DNA of 64,000 nt from Adlercreutzia shanghongiae (lineage in GTDB: Bacteria; Actinomycetota; Coriobacteriia; Coriobacteriales; Eggerthellaceae): the NCBI RefSeq assembly GCF_035830635.1, contig NZ_JAYMFI010000001.1:62001-126000 (forward strand), read 5' to 3'. The position numbers and the translations under genes are program-made. Shown here in pieces: positions 1-7,517 of this stretch. How positions within the stretch are numbered: the stretch's first letter is position 1; each line of letters begins with the position of its first letter. Below the pieces are notes generated by a model. That model had not been told where the DNA came from. It saw nothing but the letters and a program-made list of their open reading frames with translations, and did no database searches.

Positions 1-629
1 CCTACGCCGCGCACCACTTCTCCGACGACCCGGCCGAGCAGGACACGGTGCTCGATATCGCCGCCGCATGCGCCGAGGCGGGAAACCCCGACCGCTACCT
101 GAAGTTCGGCTCCACCTCGAAGATCACCTTCCCCGGCGCCGGCGTGGCGGCCGTGGCCGCAAGCCCCGCCAACGTGGCCGAGGTCAAGCGCCACATGAAC
201 GCCCAGGCCATCGGCCACGACAAGCTGAACCAGCTGCGCCACGCGCGCTTTCTGAAGGAGGGCGCGGGCCTGGCCGAGCACATGGCGGCCCACGGCGCGC
301 TCATGAAGCCGAAGTTCGATCTGGTGGTGGAAAAGCTGGAAAGCGAGCTGGGCGAGGCCGCCATCGCCACCTGGACGAGTCCGCGCGGCGGCTACTTCGT
401 GAGCTTCGAGGGGCCCGAGGGCACCGCCTCCCGCATTGTGGGCCTGGCCCGCGAGGCCGGTGTGACGATGACCGGCGCCGGCGCCACCTGGCCCTACGGC
501 GACGACCCGGCCGACTCCAACATCCGCATCGCCCCGTCCCTGCCCCCGCTGGACGAGCTGGACGCCGCCATGGACGTGTTCTGCTGCTGCGTGAAGCTGG
601 CGGCTTTGGAGAAGCTGCTGGAAGACTAG
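1..629 (+). CDS. PLP-dependent aminotransferase, C-terminal part (partial)
   Basis: The reading frame is open from base 3, so the gene begins before the window; about 208 C-terminal residues are present. The segment GSTSKITFPGAG has the serine-x-lysine pattern around the PLP-binding lysine of fold-type I aminotransferases, and the C-terminal arginine in SNIRIAPSLPP fits the substrate-carboxylate site. The wording around the lysine and the NQLRHARFL stretch resemble the aspartate-aminotransferase-like subgroup (Pfam Asp_aminotransf) found in actinobacteria. The likely reaction is amino-group transfer from an amino acid to a 2-oxoacid in the cytoplasm; the substrate is not determined. It ends 32 bp before the convergent LuxR gene. 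Confidence 0.85.
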   Translation, partial: YAAHHFSDDPAEQDTVLDIAAACAEAGNPDRYLKFGSTSKITFPGAGVAAVAASPANVAEVKRHMNAQAIGHDKLNQLRHARFLKEGAGLAEHMAAHGALMKPKFDLVVEKLESELGEAAIATWTSPRGGYFVSFEGPEGTASRIVGLAREAGVTMTGAGATWPYGDDPADSNIRIAPSLPPLDELDAAMDVFCCCVKLAALEKLLED

Positions 630-661
630 CGACCCCATCTGCGGAAGGGGCAGCGGAACAG

Positions 662-2167
662 CTATTGCCGGCCGCCCCAAATCAGGTCGATAAGCTCGTC
701 CTTGCTCGCCACGCCGAGTTTTCCGTACATGCGGTAGCGATGGCTGTTGACCGTCTTCGGGGAAATGAAGAGCCTCTCCCCTATCGCCGTAGCGCTCATG
801 CCGGCAGCGAAGAACGGCAGCAGCTCGGCCTCGCGGGCCGAGAGGCCGCAGGACTCGCTCAGCTCCGCACAGCGGGCGTCGACCGACTCGCGAAAGGGCG
901 CCGAGGCCGACTCGTCGCCAGAGACCCCCACCTGCGGCATTTCGACGGTGCCGTAGGATTGTCCTCTGCGGGCCGTATACGCGAAGCCGATGAGGAACAG
1001 CAGGCCGAGGCAGGCCGCCAGCGCCATGGCGGCCCGGGCGATTCGGAGGCTCATCAGGCTGCCGACGAACGTGAAGAGGGCGAACAGGGCCAAGAAGTAC
1101 ACGAGAAGCGCGGTGCCCGCGAAGCCGGGGAATCGCGGCGAGCGGTCGAGCAGCAGGGAGCACGCCCATATGACCGAAAGAAAGCCGAACTCGGACATGG
1201 CGGCCACGCTGTACTCGAAGGGCGTGGGGGCGACGGCATAGCAGGCGATGAGCACGATGGCGAGCGAGAGCGGCAGGGCAGAGGCAAGGAGCAGCGCGTC
1301 GCCGCTGCGCGTCCGCACCCAGGCGACGCGCAAGCACAGCAGCATGAACACAGCTGCAAGCGACCCGATAAAGAACGGGAGCGGCTCGGCGCGCGCGTCA
1401 TAGAAGGGGTTGAGGCTCCACGAGCCCCCGAGGCTCATCGCGCACGCCAGGCAGACGAGGAGCACCGGCGCGGCGGAGCGAAGCGACGAGGCGAACAGCC
1501 CGGGCAACGAGGAATCGCGCTCCTGCTGTACGCCGAGCGCGGCCTCGAAAGGGGTGGATACGGCATCTTCGGCACGATCGGCGCTAAGGCCAGACGACAG
1601 CCCGAGAGAGCTCTCCGCCGACGGAGCGAGATGCACGTTTCGAAAAGCATTTTGCCCCACGACGATTCCCGAGAAGGTCAGGGGAAGCCCCAGGGCGCCG
1701 ACGCCGAGGTGGTACAGCAGAGGCAGCCCGTGAAGCAGGACGGCCATACCGCCGGCAATGCCGAAGGCGATGGCGGCGGCGGAAAGCGCCTCGGCGAATC
1801 CGAGGGGCTGGCAACGCGCCATGAGGAAGAACTGCGCCATGCACGTCGCACCCAAGCCGAGAGACACGGGAAGCGACGCCACGTCGCCGCACACGAGCGC
1901 CACGGCCAGAAGGGCGGCGGGGGCAATGGCCGCGACGGCGGCCACGCACTGCTGACCGCCCCTCGGCCGCAGGCGCACGAGGGCCATGCAGCAAAGGGCG
2001 CCCAGGGCCATAGACGCCACGTGCAGCCCCGCCGCCTGCGCCGGGGCGAGACCCGCCAGGGCATCCTGAGCCAACCGCAGCTTGAACGCAAGCGTCACCA
2101 AGTAGCAAAGCGGGCCGGCCTGCAGGCAAGCCTGCCTCAGTATCTCCGCGCCTCTTCCGCCAGCCAT
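662..2167 (-). CDS. Membrane-embedded LuxR-family transcriptional regulator
   Basis: 501 residues. The first ~380 are mostly hydrophobic and look like a run of about ten or more membrane segments. The last ~65 form a LuxR-type helix-turn-helix (LSAREAELLPFFAAGMSATA, then KTVNSHRYRMYGKLGV). This layout, with no receiver domain, is common in Eggerthellaceae beside genes for secreted reductases. The start is an ATG behind AAAGGAGG. It diverges from the flavoprotein reductase at 2381 and shares a 213-bp intergenic region containing two direct copies of an 11-bp motif. I infer that it senses an extracellular or membrane signal and controls that reductase; the ligand is unknown. Confidence 0.9.
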   Translation of the reverse strand: MAGGRGAEILRQACLQAGPLCYLVTLAFKLRLAQDALAGLAPAQAAGLHVASMALGALCCMALVRLRPRGGQQCVAAVAAIAPAALLAVALVCGDVASLPVSLGLGATCMAQFFLMARCQPLGFAEALSAAAIAFGIAGGMAVLLHGLPLLYHLGVGALGLPLTFSGIVVGQNAFRNVHLAPSAESSLGLSSGLSADRAEDAVSTPFEAALGVQQERDSSLPGLFASSLRSAAPVLLVCLACAMSLGGSWSLNPFYDARAEPLPFFIGSLAAVFMLLCLRVAWVRTRSGDALLLASALPLSLAIVLIACYAVAPTPFEYSVAAMSEFGFLSVIWACSLLLDRSPRFPGFAGTALLVYFLALFALFTFVGSLMSLRIARAAMALAACLGLLFLIGFAYTARRGQSYGTVEMPQVGVSGDESASAPFRESVDARCAELSESCGLSAREAELLPFFAAGMSATAIGERLFISPKTVNSHRYRMYGKLGVASKDELIDLIWGGRQ

Positions 2168-2265
2168 CGTCCCCCCTCCTTTCTCGCCTCTCCAGTATAG
2201 CGGCCGCCCTGTGGCGGAGATGCGAAAGAGGGGGTCAAACCCCGCCGAAAAGCCCTTTTACTAAT

Positions 2266-2311
2266 GATGTCCTACACGTAACGGGCCGATGTCCTACAGA
2301 CAGGACTCCTC
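2266..2311. promoter_or_regulatory. Direct-repeat operator between LuxR gene and reductase
   Basis: GATGTCCTACA occurs at 2266-2276 and again at 2288-2298, start to start 22 bp or about two helical turns. The second copy also forms an imperfect inverted repeat, GTCCT-ACAGAC-AGGAC. The position, between a LuxR gene and its presumed target and 70-115 bp upstream of the target ATG, suits activator sites. The pairing of this regulator with these sites is inference. Confidence 0.5.
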
Positions 2312-2380
2312 CCTTTCCGTACCGTTAGCCCCATGACGCACCACCCGGGCGCTCAACCGACCACAACGGAGGAGGAGACC

Positions 2381-5146
2381 ATGCATCGTTCCCCAGATTC
2401 GTCCACCCCGACCTTCTCACGCCGCTCGTTCCTCGCCGGCGCAGCCACCACCGTGGCAGGCATCGCCGCCTCGGCGTCGCTTGCCGGCTGCGGCGCCGAG
2501 GGCACTCCCGTCGCCGAAACCGGTACCGACCCCGCCACCACGGGGGAGAGCGTCCTTCTGGGAGACCAGCTGAACCCCCAGGCAGCCGTCGAAGGCCCCA
2601 GCGGCGATATGAGCGCGATCTTCTCTCCCCTGAACATAGCCCATGTTACCGTGAAGAACCGTTTGGGCAAAAGCTGCGCGGGATCGGAATTGCAGGAATC
2701 GACGGAATGGCCCGACGAGAAGATGCTCGGCTTCTACGAGGGCTTCTGCGAGGGCGGCCTGGGCATGATCGTCTACGAGCAGTCTCTGCTGTTTCCGCCG
2801 GCGGCCTCCATGGACACCTCGGCCCTGCCGCCGATGGACGGTTCCATGGGAGACCTGCCGCCGATGGACGGTTCCATGGGAGACCTGCCGCCGATGGACG
2901 GCGCGATGGGCGACCTGCCGCCGATGGGCGATGCGGGCGCCGAGGGCAGCAGCTCCATGGAGGACGTGATGCCGAGCGGCCTTTCGGGATTCCTCAGCAT
3001 CTACGACGATGCGGGAATCCCGGCGCACCAGGAAATCGCCGACCGCATCCACCGTCACGACGTGGTGCTGATCGCCCAGATGCTCGATGTGTCCACCTCC
3101 ACGGGGGCCGCCGCCTCGACCGTGCGCGAGGAGGGATCGCTGGAGATGGCCATGGTTCCTCCCCTCATGCAGACGACCGAGCAGGTTCAGGCCGAGCAGC
3201 AGGCGTTCATCGATGCGGCAGAGCGCTATAAGAAGGCCGGCTGGGACGGCGTGGAGCTGAACGCCTCGTGCAACCACTACTTCTCCACCTTCCTCTCGCG
3301 CTATGCCAACACCGAGCGCACCGATCAGTACAGCGGCGAGTCCATCGAGAACCGCGCCCGCATCCTCACCGAGATCATCGAGGGGATACGCGAGCGCGTC
3401 GGCGACGACTTCATCATCCAGGTGCTCTACAGCGGTATCGAGGGCAACGTCGCGTCCCTCGGAGACGACACGGGCTGCACGAGCATCGAGGAGGCCATCG
3501 AGTTCGCGAAGCTCTTCGAGAGGGCCGGCGCCTCCAGCCTGCACGTACGCTCGCAGCTCTACGGCCATCACAACGGCGGCTTCCAGCCCGACGTGCTGCA
3601 CTACCACGAGCACGGCGACACCGGCTACGGCACCGTCATCGACTACGACCGCCACTTCGGCGGCGTCATCGACGGCTCCCATGACGGAGCGGGGGCCCTC
3701 ATCGAGGTGGCGGCCCGCATCAAAGAGGCCGTCTCCATTCCCGTGGGCACCGTGGGCTACATGGACCCGCGGGCGGAACCGGATCTTATGAACCGGGCAA
3801 TTGCCGACGGGAAGATCGACTTCATGCTCATGACCCGCCCCCTCATCGCCGATGCGGCCATCGCCCAGAAGCTGGAGGAGGGACGTCGCGACGAAGTGGC
3901 CCCCTGTACCCGCTGCATGACCTGCTTCGTGGCCCCCTTCTCCTTCGGCACGCCCTCCTACTGCCGCGTGAACGCCGCCCACACCCGCGCCTTCACCGAG
4001 GAGATGCCCGAGGGCTACACGCCGGTGCCGGCCAGCGACCCGCGCAGCATCATGGTCATCGGCGGCGGCCCGGCCGGCATGGAGGCGGCCCGCATCGCCG
4101 CCCTGCGCGGGCACCGCGTCTCGCTGTACGAGCGGGAGGACCACCTGGGCGGTCTCACCGGCTTGGCCGCCGCCGTGAAGGGGAGCCACGAGCGCATCGC
4201 CGACCATATCGCCTACCTCTCCCGCCAGCTCGAGGTAACCGGCGTGGACGTGCACCTGAGCACCGAGGCCGATGTGGACCTCGTGGTATCCTGCGCACCC
4301 GACATCGTGGTCGTGGCCTGCGGCGGAGCCCTTGACCGCAACGAGCCCATCGGAGCGGCGGCGCGCCTGGTGACCCTGGCCGATCTGCAGGAGGCCCAGC
4401 TTTCCGGCGACGAGGCAGTGGCCGAGCTCCTTGCCGGCGAAAGGGCGACCGTGTACGGCTGCGAGATGGAGGCCTGCAACGTCGCCGAGTACCTGGTGCG
4501 CGCCGGGCGCACCGTGGACATCGTCAGCCCCTCCCCGGCCGAGAGCCTCTACCAAGGGGCGCCCACCTGGCCCAAGCTCATGGGAACCACCTGGCTTAAG
4601 ACCCATGGCGTGCGCCTGCACCATCAGGCCCGCAACATCTCCGTGGGCGAGGGCGACATCACGTTCACCGACGAGCGCGGCGTGGCGGCCACCGTCCCCT
4701 TCGACGTGCTGGTAGACGCCCGGCCGCCCCAGAGCCGCCCCGAGTTGCTCGCGAGCATCCGCGAAGCGGGTTTTGCCGCCCATGCCGTCGGCGACGCCTA
4801 CGCCCCCGGCACGATCGCGAACGCGGTGGCCCGGGCCAACATCGTGGCGCGCAACATCGAGACCCTGGACGGCTTTGGCGCCCTGCAGCTCGAGGACGAC
4901 CAGTACGGCGCCACGGCCACGGGCATTGGCGAGGTGACGGTAGTGCTCACCGTGCAAGACGGCGTCATTGCCGCCGCCGATGTGGATACCTCAAACGAGA
5001 CCGCCGGCATCGGCCGCGAGCTCGGCTCGCAGTTCGCCTCCCAGATCGTGGAGACAGGCAACGTGGATGCCGTGAGCGGGGCCACCGAGACCTCGACGGC
5101 CGTCGCCGAGGCCCTGGCCGGCTGCAAGCAGCAGGCGGGAATCTAA
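2381..5146 (+). CDS. Tat-exported flavoprotein reductase (OYE / 4Fe-4S / FAD / FMN-binding)
   Basis: 921 residues from the ATG at 2381, which follows GGAGGAGGAG; an upstream in-frame ATG at 2333 lacks such a site. N-terminus: twin-arginine motif SRRSFLAGA and a cysteine at ASLAGCG, so an exported, possibly lipid-anchored protein. Residues ~77-500: old-yellow-enzyme barrel. C509, C512, C515 and C528 (CTRCMTC...YC) suit the [4Fe-4S] site of the 2,4-dienoyl-CoA reductase branch. From ~557: dinucleotide-binding fold (VIGGGPAGMEAA). The C-terminal ~70 residues form an FMN-binding domain with SGATETST, whose threonine is the usual site for covalent FMN. This is a complete external electron-transfer reductase; the substrate may be a dietary or host enone, but this is unknown. 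Oddity: a decapeptide repeat (LPPMDGSMGD type) is inserted in the barrel at residues ~147-187. Confidence 0.88.
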   Translation: MHRSPDSSTPTFSRRSFLAGAATTVAGIAASASLAGCGAEGTPVAETGTDPATTGESVLLGDQLNPQAAVEGPSGDMSAIFSPLNIAHVTVKNRLGKSCAGSELQESTEWPDEKMLGFYEGFCEGGLGMIVYEQSLLFPPAASMDTSALPPMDGSMGDLPPMDGSMGDLPPMDGAMGDLPPMGDAGAEGSSSMEDVMPSGLSGFLSIYDDAGIPAHQEIADRIHRHDVVLIAQMLDVSTSTGAAASTVREEGSLEMAMVPPLMQTTEQVQAEQQAFIDAAERYKKAGWDGVELNASCNHYFSTFLSRYANTERTDQYSGESIENRARILTEIIEGIRERVGDDFIIQVLYSGIEGNVASLGDDTGCTSIEEAIEFAKLFERAGASSLHVRSQLYGHHNGGFQPDVLHYHEHGDTGYGTVIDYDRHFGGVIDGSHDGAGALIEVAARIKEAVSIPVGTVGYMDPRAEPDLMNRAIADGKIDFMLMTRPLIADAAIAQKLEEGRRDEVAPCTRCMTCFVAPFSFGTPSYCRVNAAHTRAFTEEMPEGYTPVPASDPRSIMVIGGGPAGMEAARIAALRGHRVSLYEREDHLGGLTGLAAAVKGSHERIADHIAYLSRQLEVTGVDVHLSTEADVDLVVSCAPDIVVVACGGALDRNEPIGAAARLVTLADLQEAQLSGDEAVAELLAGERATVYGCEMEACNVAEYLVRAGRTVDIVSPSPAESLYQGAPTWPKLMGTTWLKTHGVRLHHQARNISVGEGDITFTDERGVAATVPFDVLVDARPPQSRPELLASIREAGFAAHAVGDAYAPGTIANAVARANIVARNIETLDGFGALQLEDDQYGATATGIGEVTVVLTVQDGVIAAADVDTSNETAGIGRELGSQFASQIVETGNVDAVSGATETSTAVAEALAGCKQQAGI
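2823..2940 (+). repeat. In-frame 30-bp tandem repeat inside the reductase gene
   Basis: About four units encode LPPMDGSMGD / LPPMDGAMGD / LPPMGD. The first two full units are nearly identical at DNA level, which points to recent slippage expansion. The unit is a multiple of three, so copy-number change keeps the frame. Confidence 0.85.
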
Positions 5147-5162
5147 CCTTAAGCAATCTTTC

Positions 5163-5216
5163 GGCCCCCTTACGCTTTCGTCAGCATTTGCTATGGGAAG
5201 CGTAAGGGGGCCTTTT
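5163..5216 (+). terminator. Intrinsic terminator after the reductase gene
   Basis: A 15-bp perfect stem (GGCCCCCTTACGCTT / AAGCGTAAGGGGGCC) with a 20-nt loop is followed by TTTT, 16 bp after the stop codon. It also lies just before the ATP-grasp gene start, so it separates the two units. Confidence 0.85.
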
Positions 5217-5264
5217 CCTATCATCTTCCTGTACCGAAGGCCGACGATGCAGGAGATGAGAACC

Positions 5265-6695
5265 ATGGCCGAGCCCCTTAATCACGATGTGCTGCCCGTC
5301 ATTCTGGGGGGCGACATCGGCGCCTACAGCCTGGCGCGGGCCTTTCATGAGGCCTACGGCATCGTTTCGCTCGTGCTGTCCCAGGCCGACTGCCATATGT
5401 GCGGCGACTCGTCCATTCTGGTGAACCGCGTGGTGCCGCATCTGGAGCGGCGCGAGGTGATGCTCTCGGCGCTGGCCGATGTGGCCGAGTGCTTCGGGCA
5501 CCGCACCCTGATCCTGCTCGGCTGCGGTGACTGGTACGTGCGGGCCATCGTGGAGAGCCGCGCCGTTCTGGAAGCGTCCTTCACCATCCCCTATATCGGC
5601 GAGGATTTGCTGAACCAGCTGACCGACAAGGAGCGCTTCTACGAGCTGTGCGGCCAGGTGGGCGTGCCCGTGCCGCGCACGGTCGTCTTCGATGCGGGCG
5701 ACGACGCAGCCGACCCCGACCGAATCGACGTGCCCTTCCCCTTCCCCGTGGTGGCGAAACCGGCCGTATCGGCCACCTACCACTACGCCGACTTCCCCGG
5801 CAAGGAGAAGGTGTTCTTCCCGCGCGATGCCGACGAGCTTAAGCGCGTGCTGAACGTCGTGCAGGCCAGCCGTTATGACGGAGCCTTTCTCGTGCAGGAG
5901 ACCATCCCCGGCGACGACACCTACATGCGCATCCTGACCACCTATTCCGACCGCGCGGGCAAGGTGCGCTTCGCCGCCTTCGGCCAGACGCTTCTGGAAG
6001 ACATGCGGCCCATGGGCGTGGGCAACCCGCTCGCCATCGTGAGCCGCACCGACGAGCAGATCGTGGCCGAGGCGACCCGCCTTCTGGAGGCAGTGGGCTA
6101 CACCGGCTTCGCGAACTTCGACATCAAGGTGGACCCGCGCGACGGGAGCCACGTGTTCTTCGAGGTGAACACCCGCCTGGGACGCAGCAACTACTACGTG
6201 ACCGCCGCCGGATGCAACGTGGCGCAGCTGCTGGTGGAAGATTTGGTGGAGGAGCGCCCCTTCCCCGACGGGGTGCAGATCGTCCGCGGGCGCGAGTCGC
6301 TGTACACCGTGGTGCCGAAGCGCATCCTGCTGGACTACATAGAGGACGTGGCCCTGCGCCGCGAGATCCAGGGGCTCTACGCGCTGGGCTGCGATGCCGA
6401 CCCGCTCGATTACCCCGCCGAAAAGCACCTGCGCCGCCGCCTGTACCCACTCGTCTTCGCCGCGCGCCAGTGGAAGACCTGCCGGGCGGCCATGGAGGCC
6501 AAACGGGAGCGGGAGCGGCGCGGGGCGCAGGCGGCGCAAGCGAACAGCTCCGATACCCCTCGACCGCTCGCAGCAGAAGGAGCATCCCGGGAGGCAGCTG
6601 GCGCGGCGGCCGGACCCGCAAGCGCGCCGAACCCGGCCGCGCCTACGACCCTGATAGCCTCCGACGACATGCGCTGCGCGAGGGTCGCATCGTGA
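5265..6695 (+). CDS. ATP-grasp ligase, D-aspartate-ligase-like
   Basis: 476 residues. The start ATG at 5265 follows AGGAGA; earlier in-frame ATGs lie in the terminator region and are not preferred. The N-terminus (VLPVILGGDIGAYSLARAFH) resembles that of D-aspartate ligases such as Enterococcus faecium Asl, which activate D-Asp with ATP and attach it to the side chain of the peptidoglycan stem peptide. The ATP-grasp core is visible as PFPVVAKPAVSATYHYADF, the GAFLVQETIPG hinge, and FEVNTRLGRSNYY with metal-binding Glu/Asn. The stop overlaps the racemase start as GTGA, so the two are translationally coupled. D-Asp as substrate is inferred from similarity and neighbours; other amino-acid ligases share this fold. 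Confidence 0.8.
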   Translation: MAEPLNHDVLPVILGGDIGAYSLARAFHEAYGIVSLVLSQADCHMCGDSSILVNRVVPHLERREVMLSALADVAECFGHRTLILLGCGDWYVRAIVESRAVLEASFTIPYIGEDLLNQLTDKERFYELCGQVGVPVPRTVVFDAGDDAADPDRIDVPFPFPVVAKPAVSATYHYADFPGKEKVFFPRDADELKRVLNVVQASRYDGAFLVQETIPGDDTYMRILTTYSDRAGKVRFAAFGQTLLEDMRPMGVGNPLAIVSRTDEQIVAEATRLLEAVGYTGFANFDIKVDPRDGSHVFFEVNTRLGRSNYYVTAAGCNVAQLLVEDLVEERPFPDGVQIVRGRESLYTVVPKRILLDYIEDVALRREIQGLYALGCDADPLDYPAEKHLRRRLYPLVFAARQWKTCRAAMEAKRERERRGAQAAQANSSDTPRPLAAEGASREAAGAAAGPASAPNPAAPTTLIASDDMRCARVAS

Positions 6696-7417
6696 GCGGC
6701 CGACTCGTCGGCGTGCTCGGCGGCACGGGCCCGGGCGCTACAGCCTACTTCCTCTCGCGGCTCGTGCAGCGCACCGACGCCCGCCGCGACCAGGACCATG
6801 TACGCACGCTCGCCTTCAACGACACGGCCATTCCCGACCGCACGGCCTTCATCGCCGGCGAGAGCGCCCGCTCGCCGGTGGCGGCGCTTATCGAGGACGG
6901 ACAGCTGCTGGCCGCCTGCGGCTGCGAGCTTCTGGCGCTCCCCTGCAACACCGCCCACACGTTTTTCGACGAGGTGCAGGCCGCGCTGCCCGTTCCCGTC
7001 GTGCACATGGTGCGCGAGACCGTACGCGCCGCCGCCGACGCTGGCTTGATGCAGCTGGGCGTGCTGGCCACCCGCGGCACGATGCTCGCCGACGTGTACG
7101 GGCGCGAGGCGGCCGCATGCGGCCTAGCATGCCGCTACCTGTCGCCTTCCGCCCAGCGGCTCGCGAGCCGCATCATCTACGACGAGGTGAAGGCGGGGCT
7201 TCCCGTGGAGGCGGCCGGCTTGGACGTGCTGGCGGCCGATGTGGCCGCGGCAGGCTGCGACGGCGTGGTGCTGGGCTGCACCGAGCTCTCGCTCGCCTTC
7301 GGGGGCAGAACGATGGCGGCGGGCCTTCCGATGATAGACGCCCTGGACGTGCTGGTGGACCGCGTCATCGCCCTGGCAGAATGCAGGGCGGAAGCGAAGG
7401 CGTTCCCGCCCCTTTGA
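6692..7417 (+). CDS. Aspartate/glutamate racemase family protein
   Basis: 241 residues. It starts with GTG at 6692 and overlaps the preceding stop by three bases. The family pattern is clear: VGVLGGTGPGATAYF at the N-terminus, the first catalytic cysteine in LPCNTAH, and the second in LGCTEL. These cofactor-free racemases invert the alpha-carbon of Asp or Glu by two-cysteine acid/base catalysis. Lying between a D-Asp-ligase-like and an AsnB-like gene, it probably supplies D-aspartate. A separate housekeeping glutamate racemase would be expected elsewhere in the genome. Substrate choice between Asp and Glu is not proven. Confidence 0.85.
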   Translation: MSGRLVGVLGGTGPGATAYFLSRLVQRTDARRDQDHVRTLAFNDTAIPDRTAFIAGESARSPVAALIEDGQLLAACGCELLALPCNTAHTFFDEVQAALPVPVVHMVRETVRAAADAGLMQLGVLATRGTMLADVYGREAAACGLACRYLSPSAQRLASRIIYDEVKAGLPVEAAGLDVLAADVAAAGCDGVVLGCTELSLAFGGRTMAAGLPMIDALDVLVDRVIALAECRAEAKAFPPL

Positions 7418-7517
7418 AATTGCGGGATTGACCTGCGCATTTTCCCTTCATCTCCTGGTCAGGAGGTTGGCGGGAACGCGCTCGCTTCCGCCATACACGA
7501 AAACGAGGAGGAGTTCT

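Noticed and set aside
2417..4957. Long open frame antisense to the flavin reductase gene
   Set aside because: It mirrors codon bias of the sense gene in GC-rich DNA, has low-complexity His/Gly/Arg-rich translation and no ribosome site. The same applies to long frames opposite the solute-binding protein (28-30.7 kb), PFOR and the LuxR gene near 1-2 kb.
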